The notes under the pieces were generated by a model, which saw only the letters and a list, made by a program, of their open reading frames with translations, made no database searches and was not told the DNA's origin. Both the position numbers and the translations under genes were made by a program. A DNA stretch of 64,000 nucleotides. It comes from Sorangium cellulosum (lineage in GTDB: Bacteria; Myxococcota_A; Polyangia; Polyangiales; Polyangiaceae). Position 1 is the stretch's first letter; each line of letters starts with the position of its first letter. The stretch is taken from assembly GCA_020720045.1 (NCBI GenBank), contig DYPH01000006.1, positions 1 through 64,000 on the forward strand. The letters are read 5' to 3'. Below, one piece after another: positions 8,042-18,500 of the stretch.

Positions 8042-10447
8042 TTACGGATTCTGGGGTGAAACCCCGGGCACCCCGAAGGGGGGGATCGTGAACGTGCCGG
8101 CGATCACAGCGTCCCCATCGCGCTCGGCGGCCCCCGGCAGGCGGATCTTACGGCGCTCTCCGTCGCCGTAGGTGTTCCAGAAGCCGGCTTTTACGGCCCA
8201 CGTTCCGCTCGCCCCCGGTGGGAGCGCGACGCGGAAGCGATCCTTGTAGAGTGCACCGACCCCCATCTTTGCAAGATACACGGAACCGGAAACCTCCGCG
8301 TGATCGGCCTGGGCAGCCTGCCCGCGACCATTCCCCAAGTGAACGAAAAGACCGAGGTTTGCCGAGAGCTTCCCGGTGCGCCGAAGGTAAAGTTCGACGA
8401 TCGCCTCGTTGGGATGGGCAGCCGTTGGCCCCTCCATCCGGGCCCCTTCGAGGACGATCGGTGCATCAAAGGTCGTCCGCAGCGGAACAGCATCGGCCGG
8501 GACGGCGGCGACCAGAACCGGCTGCCGATCGAAGGTCTCCGGCGTCGGCCGCGTCCAGGCCGGCTCCCGCCAGACGACGAGAAGGATCGCGAGGAGCGCC
8601 GGCCCGGCAGCGAGGAGCGCGCCCTCTGAAAGGGGCGCAGGGAGCTTCGCGAGGCCAGGAATACCCGCCGAGCCGCGCAACCAGAGGAGCCCACAAATCA
8701 GGGAGATGAACGAAACAAACAGGCCGCCTAGGCCGGAGCGCGGGCGGAAGTTGACATGGACCGTCTGAGAACCTGCGGGAAGTTCAACGGCCAAGAGCCC
8801 TTCGGCGCTTACGACCTGGCCGACGTCACTCTTCCAACCGGGATGCCAATTCTGATTGATAAAGAGGCGCGTCGGCTTGTTTGTGTTCACCGTTAGCGTG
8901 AGATGGTTGGGGCTCCAACGATCGCGGGTGACGGTGCCAGCGCTTGCATCTTCCAGGTATTCTTCCTGAGGGAGATCGCCGCGGAGCCGGCGTGACATCG
9001 GGACCGGGTAGGCCTCGCCACAGGCGATCGATCCAAGCCCTTCGGCGGCGAAATGGCTCATCATCCAGCGGTTCCCCCGGGATTGACGGAAATCGGCCGC
9101 GCGCGCCTCGTCGACGACCGGCGTCGCCTCCTGGCGGACCGTCGTCACAAGCGCCTCTCCATTCGTGCGCTCGCGATCGACGCCCCAGCCGACGGCGCAC
9201 AAGGTGAGGACCGCCAGGACCGAAACGCCCCAACGCCCCGTAAAACGTCGCAAAATTGCTGTGAGCAGCGAGCCGCCACGCGCGGCAAGTACCGGAACGA
9301 GAAGGCCAAACAGGAGCAGGTAGCGCTCGGGATAACGGAGCGTCTCGTAGATCGGAAGTCGACGAAGGAGCGCGAAGGGGGCGTTTGGCGCGGTGTGCCC
9401 GAGGGCGAGGGCGAACGACACGATCGCCGCCAGCCAGAGGAACAGGACGCCACGCCCGAAGACCGGCTTTCCGCCACGCAGGCCCAGCGGCAACGCGAGG
9501 GCGCCGACGGCGACGACGGGGGCGAGGTAAAAATGCCCCACATCGATGTTTGAAGGGGTCGCAACCTCGTTGAGCGCTTGGAGGGAACTCGCGATCGAAA
9601 ATTTGGGTTCCCCGCCCATCACACGCAGCGTCGCACCGATGCTCTCGATCATCGGCCAGAGCCGATAGGCGCCGAGGCCGATCACGAGCGGCGCCGACCA
9701 GGCAAGCCCGCGAAGCGTGCTCGCTGCGCGTGCTGAAAACACCGATTTCACGTCGGAAAGTGGCTTCCCAATGACCGTCGAGAGCCGCGGCAGGAGAGCA
9801 TCCAAGAGTTCGCCGAGCACCGGGACGACCGCCATTGGAAGCGTGTAGGTTCCCGCGAAACCGACGGTCACCGCGACGGCGACCGCGCACAGTACGGCGC
9901 CCCGTTTGTCGCCGCGGAGCGCCCCTCTCAATCCGTAAAGTATCCACGGTAGAAGGCAGAAAGACTCAAAATGGACCCAGCCCCAATGCCAGGAATAGGC
10001 GAACCACCCGGAGAGCGGGAATAGTGGCGCCATCAAGAAGGCGAACGTCGGGAGGGCCCCCCAGCGGCGCGTCCAGCGGAACATCCCCTCCATGCCGATC
10101 GCCGGCAGGAGTACCGCGAGGAGCGAAGAGCCGCGGTCGACGCCGAAGAGGAGCGAAACGAGAAAAAATGGAGACGCGTAGCGGGTTTGCGGCGCGGCGA
10201 GGCCATACATCCCGCCACAGGAATAGGGGTCCCAGAGGGGGAGCTCCTTGAAGTGGAGCGTCGCCAGGCGCGCGTTCCGCTCGTAGGCCGAGAGGAACTG
10301 GGCGTCGTGGAACTCGTTCATTCCGCCCGCTTGCTGGAGCATTGCCCAACCGGCGAAGGTCGCGACGGCCAGGAAGAATGCGAGGCGGACCGGCGTCGTC
10401 GTCGCAGCGCGCGCCAAGAGGCGGGCGGGGAGTGAAGATGATTGCAT
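8042..10447 (-). CDS. YfhO-like polytopic membrane protein
   Basis: 801 residues. The N-terminal two thirds carry about a dozen membrane segments, with the pattern common to YfhO-type proteins: FHDAQFLSAYERN, LPLWDPYSCGGM, then PIYETLRYPERYLLLFG. The C-terminal part is periplasmic, with a beta domain (LFINQNWHPGWKS, GSQTVHVNFRPRS), further membrane segments and a last beta-rich region. YfhO proteins take part in glycosylation of wall or surface polymers in Firmicutes; here the role is inferred. The ATG at 10447 starts just before the first membrane segment. A TGCA-N3-TGCA site (10443-10453) covers the start codon and no strong ribosome site is seen. The upstream small gene ends 23 bases before. 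Confidence 0.85.
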   Translation of the reverse strand: MQSSSLPARLLARAATTTPVRLAFFLAVATFAGWAMLQQAGGMNEFHDAQFLSAYERNARLATLHFKELPLWDPYSCGGMYGLAAPQTRYASPFFLVSLLFGVDRGSSLLAVLLPAIGMEGMFRWTRRWGALPTFAFLMAPLFPLSGWFAYSWHWGWVHFESFCLLPWILYGLRGALRGDKRGAVLCAVAVAVTVGFAGTYTLPMAVVPVLGELLDALLPRLSTVIGKPLSDVKSVFSARAASTLRGLAWSAPLVIGLGAYRLWPMIESIGATLRVMGGEPKFSIASSLQALNEVATPSNIDVGHFYLAPVVAVGALALPLGLRGGKPVFGRGVLFLWLAAIVSFALALGHTAPNAPFALLRRLPIYETLRYPERYLLLFGLLVPVLAARGGSLLTAILRRFTGRWGVSVLAVLTLCAVGWGVDRERTNGEALVTTVRQEATPVVDEARAADFRQSRGNRWMMSHFAAEGLGSIACGEAYPVPMSRRLRGDLPQEEYLEDASAGTVTRDRWSPNHLTLTVNTNKPTRLFINQNWHPGWKSDVGQVVSAEGLLAVELPAGSQTVHVNFRPRSGLGGLFVSFISLICGLLWLRGSAGIPGLAKLPAPLSEGALLAAGPALLAILLVVWREPAWTRPTPETFDRQPVLVAAVPADAVPLRTTFDAPIVLEGARMEGPTAAHPNEAIVELYLRRTGKLSANLGLFVHLGNGRGQAAQADHAEVSGSVYLAKMGVGALYKDRFRVALPPGASGTWAVKAGFWNTYGDGERRKIRLPGAAERDGDAVIAGTFTIPPFGVPGVSPQNP

Positions 10448-10453
10448 GGTGCA
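10443..10453. other. TGCA-N3-TGCA site over a start codon
   Basis: Interrupted palindrome TGCATGGTGCA overlaps the ATG of the YfhO-like gene. One of 22 exact sites in the window; the position on a start codon could be chance. Confidence 0.4.
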
Positions 10454-10470
10454 GGAAATCCCGTTCCCGG

Positions 10471-10902
10471 TCAGTCGTAGAAGGGGCGCGGCATGCACGG
10501 CGGCGCCGTCCCGCGGGGGTTCTGGGCCTGCGCAGCGCCCGTTGCAGGAGTGGCTTCGTGGCGAAGATCTTCGGCGATTGCTCGGAGCACGGCGCCGGGG
10601 CGCGCATTCAACAAAACCGATTGATCGCGGACGAAGCTGCGTTCCTGATTTCCAAAGTGGTCCCCCTGAGACCAGTCGTCCCCAGGGAAACGTTCCACAG
10701 ATTCCCGATACATAGCTGGCTCGCGAGCACGAATTGCCTCGCCTACGTTTCCGGCCTGCACCGGCGTCAAATCGTGTTTTGGGACGATCAATGGCGCTTT
10801 TTGGACCTGTGCAATCGCAAGACCGAGCGGCGCCAGTGGGAGAATCCACAGAAAATAGGCCAGGTTTCGAGGCCGGGGGCGGGCAGGGGGAGGCGACGTC
10901 AC
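10471..10902 (-). CDS. Small single-span membrane protein
   Basis: 143 residues. A Pro/Arg-rich N-terminus (VTSPPPARPRPRN) is followed by one membrane helix (AYFLWILPLAPLGLAIAQV) and a soluble part with charged segments (AIRAREPAMYRESVERF, LRAIAEDLRHEAT). No family recognised. The start is GTG at 10902; the frame is open further upstream but would run into the divergent gene. First gene of the minus-strand membrane operon, 23 bases before the YfhO-like gene, so a helper role for it is a reasonable guess. Confidence 0.65.
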   Translation of the reverse strand: MTSPPPARPRPRNLAYFLWILPLAPLGLAIAQVQKAPLIVPKHDLTPVQAGNVGEAIRAREPAMYRESVERFPGDDWSQGDHFGNQERSFVRDQSVLLNARPGAVLRAIAEDLRHEATPATGAAQAQNPRGTAPPCMPRPFYD

Positions 10903-10996
10903 CGGACCGGGTTCGCACGCGCGTCTAGGGCTGTCAATGGCTCGGTCGGCGGCAGAGCCACCCCGAAGCGAGCGAAATCTGTGTAGGGTGCGCGCC

Positions 10997-12112
10997 GTGA
11001 GTGCGGACGAAGAAAAACCGGACGTGCCGGAAGGGGCGGACGAACGGGCCCCGGCCTCCGATCGCGTGCGCCGAAAGCCGAATTTCGAAGCGCTTGAAGC
11101 GGGCGAGCAGACGATGTCGACCTGGCCGGGCCTCAAGGTCCGTTCGGCGGCCAACATTCCTGCCCACCGGCGTTGGGCATTCGTCGTCGTCCCCGCAATT
11201 GCGCTCCTTGAGCTTGGGCTCCACTTCTCGCAAACGGGGCCGCTCGCCTCGGAAGCCGAGTGGAACACCATCGCCGCCGAGGCGAAGCGCGAACGGAAGG
11301 CGGATGATGTCGTCGTCTTTGCGCCTACTTGGTACGCGCCCGTCGGCCGCATGCACCTCCGCGATGCACTGACGATGGCCGATCAAGGGCACGCCGACGT
11401 GACGCGCTACGCGCGCGCCCTCGAGATCGCCGTCGGTAGCGAGAGCAATCCTGAGGTCGCCGCGTGGCCGATCGTCTCCGACAAGGTCTCCGGCAAGCTT
11501 CACGTGCGCGTCCGACAGAATCCGGCTCAAGAGCCTGTTATTGAAGATCTTTTGGCACTTACTGATGCCGGCCGCGTCGAAGTCTCGGTCGCACTTCCGC
11601 AGCCACATACGTGCAGTTTCCAGGCAACGGCGCGCGGGCGGATGCGCGATGGCCGCGACGGCTGGGGCACCTTCATCGCCGCCAAGCACTACCGCTGCCC
11701 ATCGTCGGACGTCCCGTCCCCGCTCGGCGTCGCGATGATGGCCGATCACAGCTACGCGCCCCGCCGCTGTTTCCTGGTTCCGACCGCGCTAGGCGGGAAG
11801 TCGATCGACCTTCGTTTTCAAGGGGTTCGGTTCGGGAAGTCGCTGGTCGTCCACCACGGGATCCACGCCCAGTCGGAGAACATCGATCGCCACGGCGCGT
11901 CCGTCGACCTCGCCTTCTCCATCGATGGCGAGAAGGCTGATGGCACCGTCGTCCGACGGGAGCTCGGTCGCGATACCCACGTCGATGGCCAGCGGTGGAA
12001 AGAATTTCGCGTAGATACAGGCCTTTTTGCCGGGCAGACCGGCGACCTTGTCGCGACCATCCAGAGCGCACAGGGGGACCGCCCCTACTGTTTCGAGGCG
12101 ACGACCCGATGA
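10997..12112 (+). CDS. Single-span membrane protein with exported beta-rich domain
   Basis: 371 residues. A charged cytosolic N-terminus is followed by one membrane helix at about residues 60-77 (WAFVVVPAIALLELGLHF) and a 290-residue extracytoplasmic region with no domain I can name. It contains several cysteines (CSFQATARG, YRCPSS, RRCFLV, PYCFEATTR) and a motif reminiscent of carbohydrate-binding beta-sandwiches. The GTG at 10997 is preceded by AGGG. It overlaps the GT39 gene by four bases (ATGA), so it is probably the partner of that glycosyltransferase. Divergent from the minus-strand membrane operon across 94 bases. Confidence 0.75.
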   Translation: MSADEEKPDVPEGADERAPASDRVRRKPNFEALEAGEQTMSTWPGLKVRSAANIPAHRRWAFVVVPAIALLELGLHFSQTGPLASEAEWNTIAAEAKRERKADDVVVFAPTWYAPVGRMHLRDALTMADQGHADVTRYARALEIAVGSESNPEVAAWPIVSDKVSGKLHVRVRQNPAQEPVIEDLLALTDAGRVEVSVALPQPHTCSFQATARGRMRDGRDGWGTFIAAKHYRCPSSDVPSPLGVAMMADHSYAPRRCFLVPTALGGKSIDLRFQGVRFGKSLVVHHGIHAQSENIDRHGASVDLAFSIDGEKADGTVVRRELGRDTHVDGQRWKEFRVDTGLFAGQTGDLVATIQSAQGDRPYCFEATTR

Positions 12113-13839
12113 GTTCCGACCCGCTCCACCGCTACCGCGATCCGTCGATCAAACCGAGCCTGGCCAAAATCGATCATCTCGTCGGCCTCGCACTCTGTGT
12201 GGGGTACATCCTTTGGCTCCTCCCGACGGCGCGGAGCCTGGGATTTTCCCGGGATGAGAGCTTCTACTTCCATGCGGCGCGCGACTACGCCCAGTGGTTT
12301 GACCTCCTCGTCGACGCCCCCCGCAAGGCGATCTCGCGCGCCGAAGTCGACCGCCTTTGGGGCTACAACCACGAGCACCCGAGCCTCATGAAGGGGCTCT
12401 TCGCCCTCTCTTGGAAGCTCCTCTACGTGAAGGCGAAGCTCTTCACCGACGAGAGCACCGCCTTCCGCTTCCCGGGAATGGTCTTTGGCGGCCTCGGCTT
12501 GTGGGTCACCTACCTCTTCGGAGCGCGCACCTTCAATCGCCGTACTGGCGTAATTGCTGCCCTCCTGCTCGCGTGTATTCCGCGCCCCTTCTACCACGCC
12601 CATCTCGCCTGCTTTGACGTGCCGGTCATGACGATGTGGATCGTCTCGATCTACGCCTACTGGCGCACACTTCAAAAGCCGAGCTTCGGGCGCATCATCG
12701 TCGCCGGCTTGATCTACGGGCTCTGCTTAGAGACCAAGCACAACGCGTGGATCCTGCCGGTCGTCTTTGTGACGCACGCGATCGCCTCCCAGGTTGCAAG
12801 CAAGCGCCGCCAAGGAATTTCCCCAGCGCCGCTCCCCTGGGCCCTGATTGCGATGGGGATCCTCGGGCCGCTCGTCTTCCTCGGGCTCTGGCCCTGGCAG
12901 TGGTACGACACCGCCAATCGCGTGCGGGAGTACATGCAGTTCCACCTGCATCACGACTATTACAACATCGAATATCTCCATAAGAACTACTACGCGCCGC
13001 CGGCCCCGATCTCCTACGCGCCGGTGATGATCTTTGCGACAGTTCCTGGCATCACGCTGTTTCTGTTCGTCGGTGGGTTCTTCGAGAGAATCCGTGGATT
13101 GATTCGTCGCGTTCTCGCCGATATTGCGCAATTGACGAAGCGCAACGCGCCGAAGGGCTTTCTCCCCCACGTCGATCGCGCCGAAACCGACCTCCTCTGG
13201 GCGCTCGCCTTCCTCGCCCCGCTCGCGCCGTTTTTCCTGCCCGCAACGCCCATCTTCGGCGGCACCAAGCACTGGTTTCCCGCCTACCCGTTCCTCTGCC
13301 TCTTCGCCGCGCGCGGGGCCGACCTCACGCTCGCCGCCTGCCGCCGTGCCTTCTACATGGTGCCGGCCAAGAAGATGCAGTTTGCAGAGATGGCCATCGC
13401 CGCGTTCTTGGTCCTCCCCGCAGCGATCGTCACCGCCCACTCGCACCCCTTCGGTCTCTCAAGCTACACGCCGTTCGTCGGGGGGACGCGAGGAGGCGCT
13501 TCTCTTGGACTTCATAGACAATTTTGGGGCTATACCACCCAAAGCGTCGATGGCTACCTGGAGCCACGAGCGCGCCCCGGCGACGGACTCTTCCTCCACG
13601 ACACCACCTGGTGGGCCTTCGAGCAGATGCAGAAAGAGCATCGCCTCCCGGCCGGCATCTTCGGCACGGCCAACCCGGACGAGGCGCGGTTCGCTGTGAT
13701 CCAGCACGAACTCCACATGAACGAGAACGAGTTCAACATGTGGAATGTGTATGATGCACCAAGTCCCGACTACGTGCTCACCCAGGACGACGTCCCCATC
13801 ATCAGCCTCTGGGACCGCCTCCACGGCGCCCGGAAGTAG
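12109..13839 (+). CDS. GT39-family membrane glycosyltransferase (ArnT/PMT-like)
   Basis: 576 residues with about eleven membrane segments. The first loop has the acidic signature FSRDESFYFHAARDYAQW, matching the catalytic Asp-Glu region of dolichyl- or undecaprenyl-phosphate-sugar dependent GT39 enzymes, which transfer a sugar in the periplasm. Further family features: YNHEHPSLMK, an RFPGMVFGGLG segment and a FDVPVMTMWI segment. The C-terminal 130 residues are soluble. The start ATG lies inside ATGA with the previous stop, so the two genes are coupled. The acceptor is unknown; lipid A or a surface polysaccharide is possible. Confidence 0.9.
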   Translation: MSSDPLHRYRDPSIKPSLAKIDHLVGLALCVGYILWLLPTARSLGFSRDESFYFHAARDYAQWFDLLVDAPRKAISRAEVDRLWGYNHEHPSLMKGLFALSWKLLYVKAKLFTDESTAFRFPGMVFGGLGLWVTYLFGARTFNRRTGVIAALLLACIPRPFYHAHLACFDVPVMTMWIVSIYAYWRTLQKPSFGRIIVAGLIYGLCLETKHNAWILPVVFVTHAIASQVASKRRQGISPAPLPWALIAMGILGPLVFLGLWPWQWYDTANRVREYMQFHLHHDYYNIEYLHKNYYAPPAPISYAPVMIFATVPGITLFLFVGGFFERIRGLIRRVLADIAQLTKRNAPKGFLPHVDRAETDLLWALAFLAPLAPFFLPATPIFGGTKHWFPAYPFLCLFAARGADLTLAACRRAFYMVPAKKMQFAEMAIAAFLVLPAAIVTAHSHPFGLSSYTPFVGGTRGGASLGLHRQFWGYTTQSVDGYLEPRARPGDGLFLHDTTWWAFEQMQKEHRLPAGIFGTANPDEARFAVIQHELHMNENEFNMWNVYDAPSPDYVLTQDDVPIISLWDRLHGARK

Positions 13840-13898
13840 CGCTCGATGTAAGGGGGTGGACAGTTCTCCCCGCGCCCCTTTCCGGTAGCCTGCACGCA

Positions 13899-14748
13899 AT
13901 GAACGCACGGCTTCGCGGGGAACGCTCGGCACTTTTCGCAATCTTTCTTGCCGGTTGTGCCGCAGAGGCCCGCATTGCAGACGGGTCCTCCGTCGACGGG
14001 GCGGTCACCGACGACGAGCTCATTGGCGGCGCGGCCGCGAAGAGCGCGAGCTACGACGCCGTCGGCGCCTTCGTCCACGGCGACACCCGGCCCCGCGTCG
14101 CGGCCGCGCCGAACCATCGCGGTCAAGAGCGCGAAAGTCGCACCGGTCGTCGACGGCGGCTATGCCAATTTGGGTGCCGACGTCCTCGTCTTCCTTAAGG
14201 AAAAAGTCACCGACATCGCGCCTTGGAAAGTCGATGGAAGCCTTCTTTCCGTGGCAAGAGAAGGGCAGAGGTATACGGCGATCGGCTACGGGATTCGCGA
14301 TATGGATGGCGCGGCCGGTCAGCGGAAGATCGGCCGATTGACGCTCCAAGCGGCGCAGGGCAAGCCGTTGCCGCGCCTCTTCAAGACCTTCGACGACTTC
14401 CAGAGCTACCTCCGCGCCCAAGAGGGGGAGGTGTGGGTGGCCGCCCAGGACGCTCGCATTCGAAAGTTCTACAATCTCCAGCTTTTGGCGCCGAAGGCCG
14501 GCGATGCAACGACCCTTCCGGCGGCCCCCGGCTACGAAGCCTACCTCGGCTACGGGCCGAAGGACGTCCAGCCTTGCAGCGGCGACTCCGGTGGACCACT
14601 CGTTACGAAGGTCGCCGGTTCAAACGTCGTCGTTGCGGTGGTTTCGGCGTCCTTCAAAGGGCCTTCCAAGCCGTGCAGCACCCTCGGCGAAGTCTACGCA
14701 ACCTTCGGACCGACGGTCGCCACCTTCCTCGCAGCATCCATCAAGTAG
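13899..14748 (+). pseudogene. Broken trypsin-like serine protease lipoprotein
   Basis: Reading from the ATG at 13899 gives a lipoprotein signal (FAIFLAGC) and a trypsin mature start (ELIGGAAAKSASYDAVGAF), but this frame stops at 14198 without the rest. The remainder of an S1 protease lies in another frame from about 14110 to 14748: an Asp segment (LGADVLVFLKEKV), QPCSGDSGGPLV with the catalytic Ser, and a final helix. The usual segment with disulphide Cys and catalytic His (GTLI...TAxHC) is missing between the two parts. So both a frameshift and a loss of 30 or more codons are inferred near 14080-14115. Convergent with the methyltransferase gene, overlapping it by 8 bases. Confidence 0.7.
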
Positions 14749-15475
14749 TCGGCATTCCGTCGACGGCCACGGGGCCGAAGGTCGCTTCGAGGATCTGCTC
14801 GGCGTTCGGAACGGAAAACCAAAGTCCGCGCGCGTACATGCGTCGCGTCTGTGCGGCACTCAGATCCCCTTTTCGTCCAGCGGTCGTCGCCGCAAGTAGA
14901 ATCGCCGCAGTCACGCTGACGTTGAGCGACTCCACGAACCCGCGCATCGGGACGCGCACGAAATGGGTGCAAGCGGCGGTGAGGTCGGGGCGGATTCCGT
15001 CGCGCTCGTTGCCGAGGACGAGGGCGACTTTCTCAAAGCGGGCGAGATCGTTCGGCAAGAGTTCCCCTTCCGGATGGGTGCCGACGACGGCAAAGCTCCC
15101 CGCCTGGAGTGTGGACACACAGGACTCGGCCCCTTTGTGGCGAGCGACGTCGATCCATTTTTCCGCGCCACGTGTCACGGAAGTGGCTGCAAGAAAAGGT
15201 TTTTCCCGTTCGACGATGTGCACGGTCTGGCAACCGAAGGCCTCGGCGGAGCGCATCACGGCGGCGCCGTTGTGGGGATCGTAGGGGTCGTCGAAGACGA
15301 CGGTGACGGCGTTCAATCGGTCGCCGAGCGTGCGAAAAATTTTGTCGCGTCGGCGCTCGAGGACGAAGGGTTCAAGGGTGGCGATGACCGCCTCCGGGTC
15401 CCGCGCCTCCGCAAGCCGCACGCGGAGCGGCAGCAGCGCGTCGGTGTCGAGGAGGCCCGGAGAATTTCGTCGCAT
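14741..15475 (-). CDS. trmH: SpoU/TrmH-family RNA 2'-O-methyltransferase
   Basis: 244 residues with the SPOUT trefoil-knot motifs in order: VVFDDPYDPHNGAAVMRSAE (Asn and Arg of motif 1), KVALVLGNERDGI (motif 2) and VPMRGFVESLNVSVTAAI (motif 3). It uses S-adenosylmethionine to methylate ribose 2'-OH; tRNA position 18 is the usual TrmH target, though rRNA cannot be ruled out. The N-terminal 70 residues resemble the TrmH start. The ATG at 15475 is chosen; a GTG about 54 bases further upstream is possible, and no clear ribosome site separates them. Divergent from tamB. Confidence 0.88.
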   Translation of the reverse strand: MRRNSPGLLDTDALLPLRVRLAEARDPEAVIATLEPFVLERRRDKIFRTLGDRLNAVTVVFDDPYDPHNGAAVMRSAEAFGCQTVHIVEREKPFLAATSVTRGAEKWIDVARHKGAESCVSTLQAGSFAVVGTHPEGELLPNDLARFEKVALVLGNERDGIRPDLTAACTHFVRVPMRGFVESLNVSVTAAILLAATTAGRKGDLSAAQTRRMYARGLWFSVPNAEQILEATFGPVAVDGMPTT

Positions 15476-15566
15476 GGCGCGGCGCAATAGCCGGTCGTCG
15501 GCCCCCGTGGGAAGCAGGGATTCCCCCACACGAAATAGGCACTTCCCGTAGTAACGTCCGCGCGCA

Positions 15567-18500
15567 ATGGCGACCGACCCGGAAGGCGCCTCCGGCAACG
15601 GAGGAGCGACGGCCTCGGGAAGCGGAACCGCTTCTGGGGGATCCGAGCGTGTTCGCGCGCGCCTTCGGGCTTCCCGGCGTCCACCGCCGCCGTCGCCACC
15701 CCGCCCCTCCAAGAAACGGCCGTTTGCGATTGGGCGCTTCGTCGCCCGCATCTTCTCGGTCTTTTTCGCGTTTGTCGGTCTGCTCCCGCTCGTACTTGGC
15801 GTCGCGATCCGGACGCCCTGGGTCAAGCGGACGATCGCCGCCAAGATCCTCGCGCTCGCCGCCGCGCAGGGCGTGGTCGCCGATTTCGGCGTGGAACCGG
15901 AATTGATTCCGCTTGGAGTGACGTTGACCGACGTCCGCGTCGCCTCCAACGACGGCGGCGCCGATGCGGTGCGCGCCGAGCGGATCCGTGTGCGACCAAG
16001 GTTCTTCGCACTCCTTGCGGGGAAGGTCGTCTTGGCCGACGTCGAACTCGTCGCGCCGCGCGTACGCGCCGTCATTTCCGGGAGGCGCATCGTCAATCTC
16101 GGGATCGAAATCCCTCCATCGAAGGAGTCGACCGACGACGGGCCGATTCACGTGCCCCTCGAGACCCTTTCCATCAGCGACGGGACCTTCGACGTTGCCG
16201 TTGACGATGGCGCGACGACGGGGGCGATCGGCCTCGATCTCGCTGGAAAGCTTTCCGAAGTCGACGCCGACGTTGTCATTACCGATGGGCGGGCTGGCGC
16301 GACCTTTGACATCGCCCTTCGCGTCGCCTCGGGGACGGTGACTCGGCGTCATGGCGCGCGGGAAGCCCCGATCGTCGACGACGACGCCCTCTGCACCTTG
16401 GACGCCCGGGTCCGGGTCGCCCCCGGCCTGCTCGCCGATGGGACGCCGACGTCGTTCCCACGCATCGACGTCCGACGCTTTCTCTTTGCCGGGGTTTTCG
16501 ACGACGAGCGCAAGGCCGGCAGCTTCCCGACGTGCACGGTCGCCGCCGACGACCCGCATACCGTTCGTGTCGAGCTTGGTCACGTCGCCATCGAGCCGCC
16601 CCCTCCCGGCGAGAAGATTCCGCGCGCGGAAGGGCATATTACCGCGAAAATTCCGCTCCTTCCCGTTCAGCGGATCCCCGGCGCCCCCGACATCGCTGGC
16701 GACATTTCCATCGATGCCGATGTCCGCGTCGGCGATCGGAGCGCCCCGGGGGCGCGGAAGAACCAACTCCCCGATGTCGACGGTCGCCTTACGGCGAAGA
16801 ACATTCGCGTCGACAAGTTCTCCTTTGCCCACGAGGTGGAGAGCCGCTTCACCGTCCGGGACGACGTGATCACGAGTCCGGAGACGACGGTCACCATCGC
16901 CGGCGGCGTCGCCACCCTCACCAACGTCCGCGTTGCACCGCTCGCCGAGGGAATTCCGCTGGAGACCGACCTCCACGCGACCGGCGTCCACTTCAATGAA
17001 TTAATGAAAGATTTGGGCGTTCATCCGAATGCCCACGTCGGCTGGGAACTTGACGACATCCGGGCGACCCACTTTGCGGGCACGATCACGCCGCTCAAGA
17101 TTGAAGGGAAGCTCGAAGCCTCAACGCGCAATTTCGGCGTCTACAATCTCCCTTTCAAGGACCCAAACAAAGAGAAATACGTCGGTTTTCAGCGGGCCGA
17201 GCTTTCAGGGAAAGTCGCCGTCGACGGCAAGGAAGACGCGCTCGTTTTTAAGGAGATGACCGCTATCGTCGGCCGAAGCCGCCTTGATCAGGGGCGCGTC
17301 GCGATCGGCTTCCACGGCGCCCTCGTCGTCGATGTCCCTCGGGGGGACGTTCAGATTGAAGACATCGCCCCCATCGCCGGGATCCCTGCAAAAGGGCTCG
17401 CGCATGTGAAGGTCCATGTCGGCGAGCGTCTCGACGACCCGTGGGTCCGCGGCGAGGCCCGCATCGACGGGCTCGACTTCGCCGACATCCCGTTCGGAGA
17501 CATCACGCAGGCGAAAGTTGCCTTCCACGAGACAACTGTCGATCTTGAGGGGGTCGAAGCGAAAAAGGGGAAGAGCCTCTATTCGATGCCCTCGGCGCGC
17601 CTCGAATTTGGGACGACTGCCAACTTCGCGATGGATGGGGAATACTCATCAAAGGCATTTGATCTCCGAGATCTTCTTGCACTGTTTCATATGGAGGACG
17701 ACCCGCGCTTCCTCGACGTCCAGGCGTCGGTAGAGGCGCGTGGCCGCATCCGTGTGGTGCTCGGAGGTCCTGAAGATCATTGTGGAAGTGGGATCGTTCG
17801 CGTCGCCGGCGATGCCGTCGCACGGAAGCTCGATCTCTTTGGTGAAACCTTCGCCGACGCCCACGCCGACTTTGACTACGACTGGCAGGACCGCGCCGCG
17901 AGTAGCGAGGGGGCGTCGCTGACGGTGCGATCGTTCGCGCTGCACAAGGTGCATGATGCAGGCAAATCGCCCCTCGGCGCGGTGGTCGGTGCTCTCACGA
18001 TGCGACCCGGCGGTGTCCTCGCCGGTACCGTCGCCGTCGACGGTTTCCCCCTCGCCCGACTCGACAAATTCCCCGAAGTCGCCGCCGCCATCGACGGCAC
18101 CGCTGGAGGCACACTCTCTCTCGACGGCACCCTCGACGCCTACCGGGTTCGCGGCGACCTAGAACTCAGCACCCTCTACGTAAAGGGCACTCCATTTCCG
18201 CCGAGTCGTCTCCATTTTCGAATGAATCAAACACCTTCGCCGAAGCCACCCCTCGGTCGAAGCCGCTGTGGAAATCCGATTCGTCCCCCCTTCGATCGGA
18301 ACGAATACCTGACCCACGACGTCCCCCAGGGGCTCTACGTCCTTGATGGCGAGCTCTTTGGCGGTAAGGTCCTCTTCGACAACCTCACGATGACGCGCCA
18401 GCAGAATGCGCACTTCGGAGGACGAGTGCATTTTGCATCGGTCGATGTCGCCCCGCTGCTCGCGCTCGGCAAACCGGTCGACGATCCGTCGCGGACTTCG

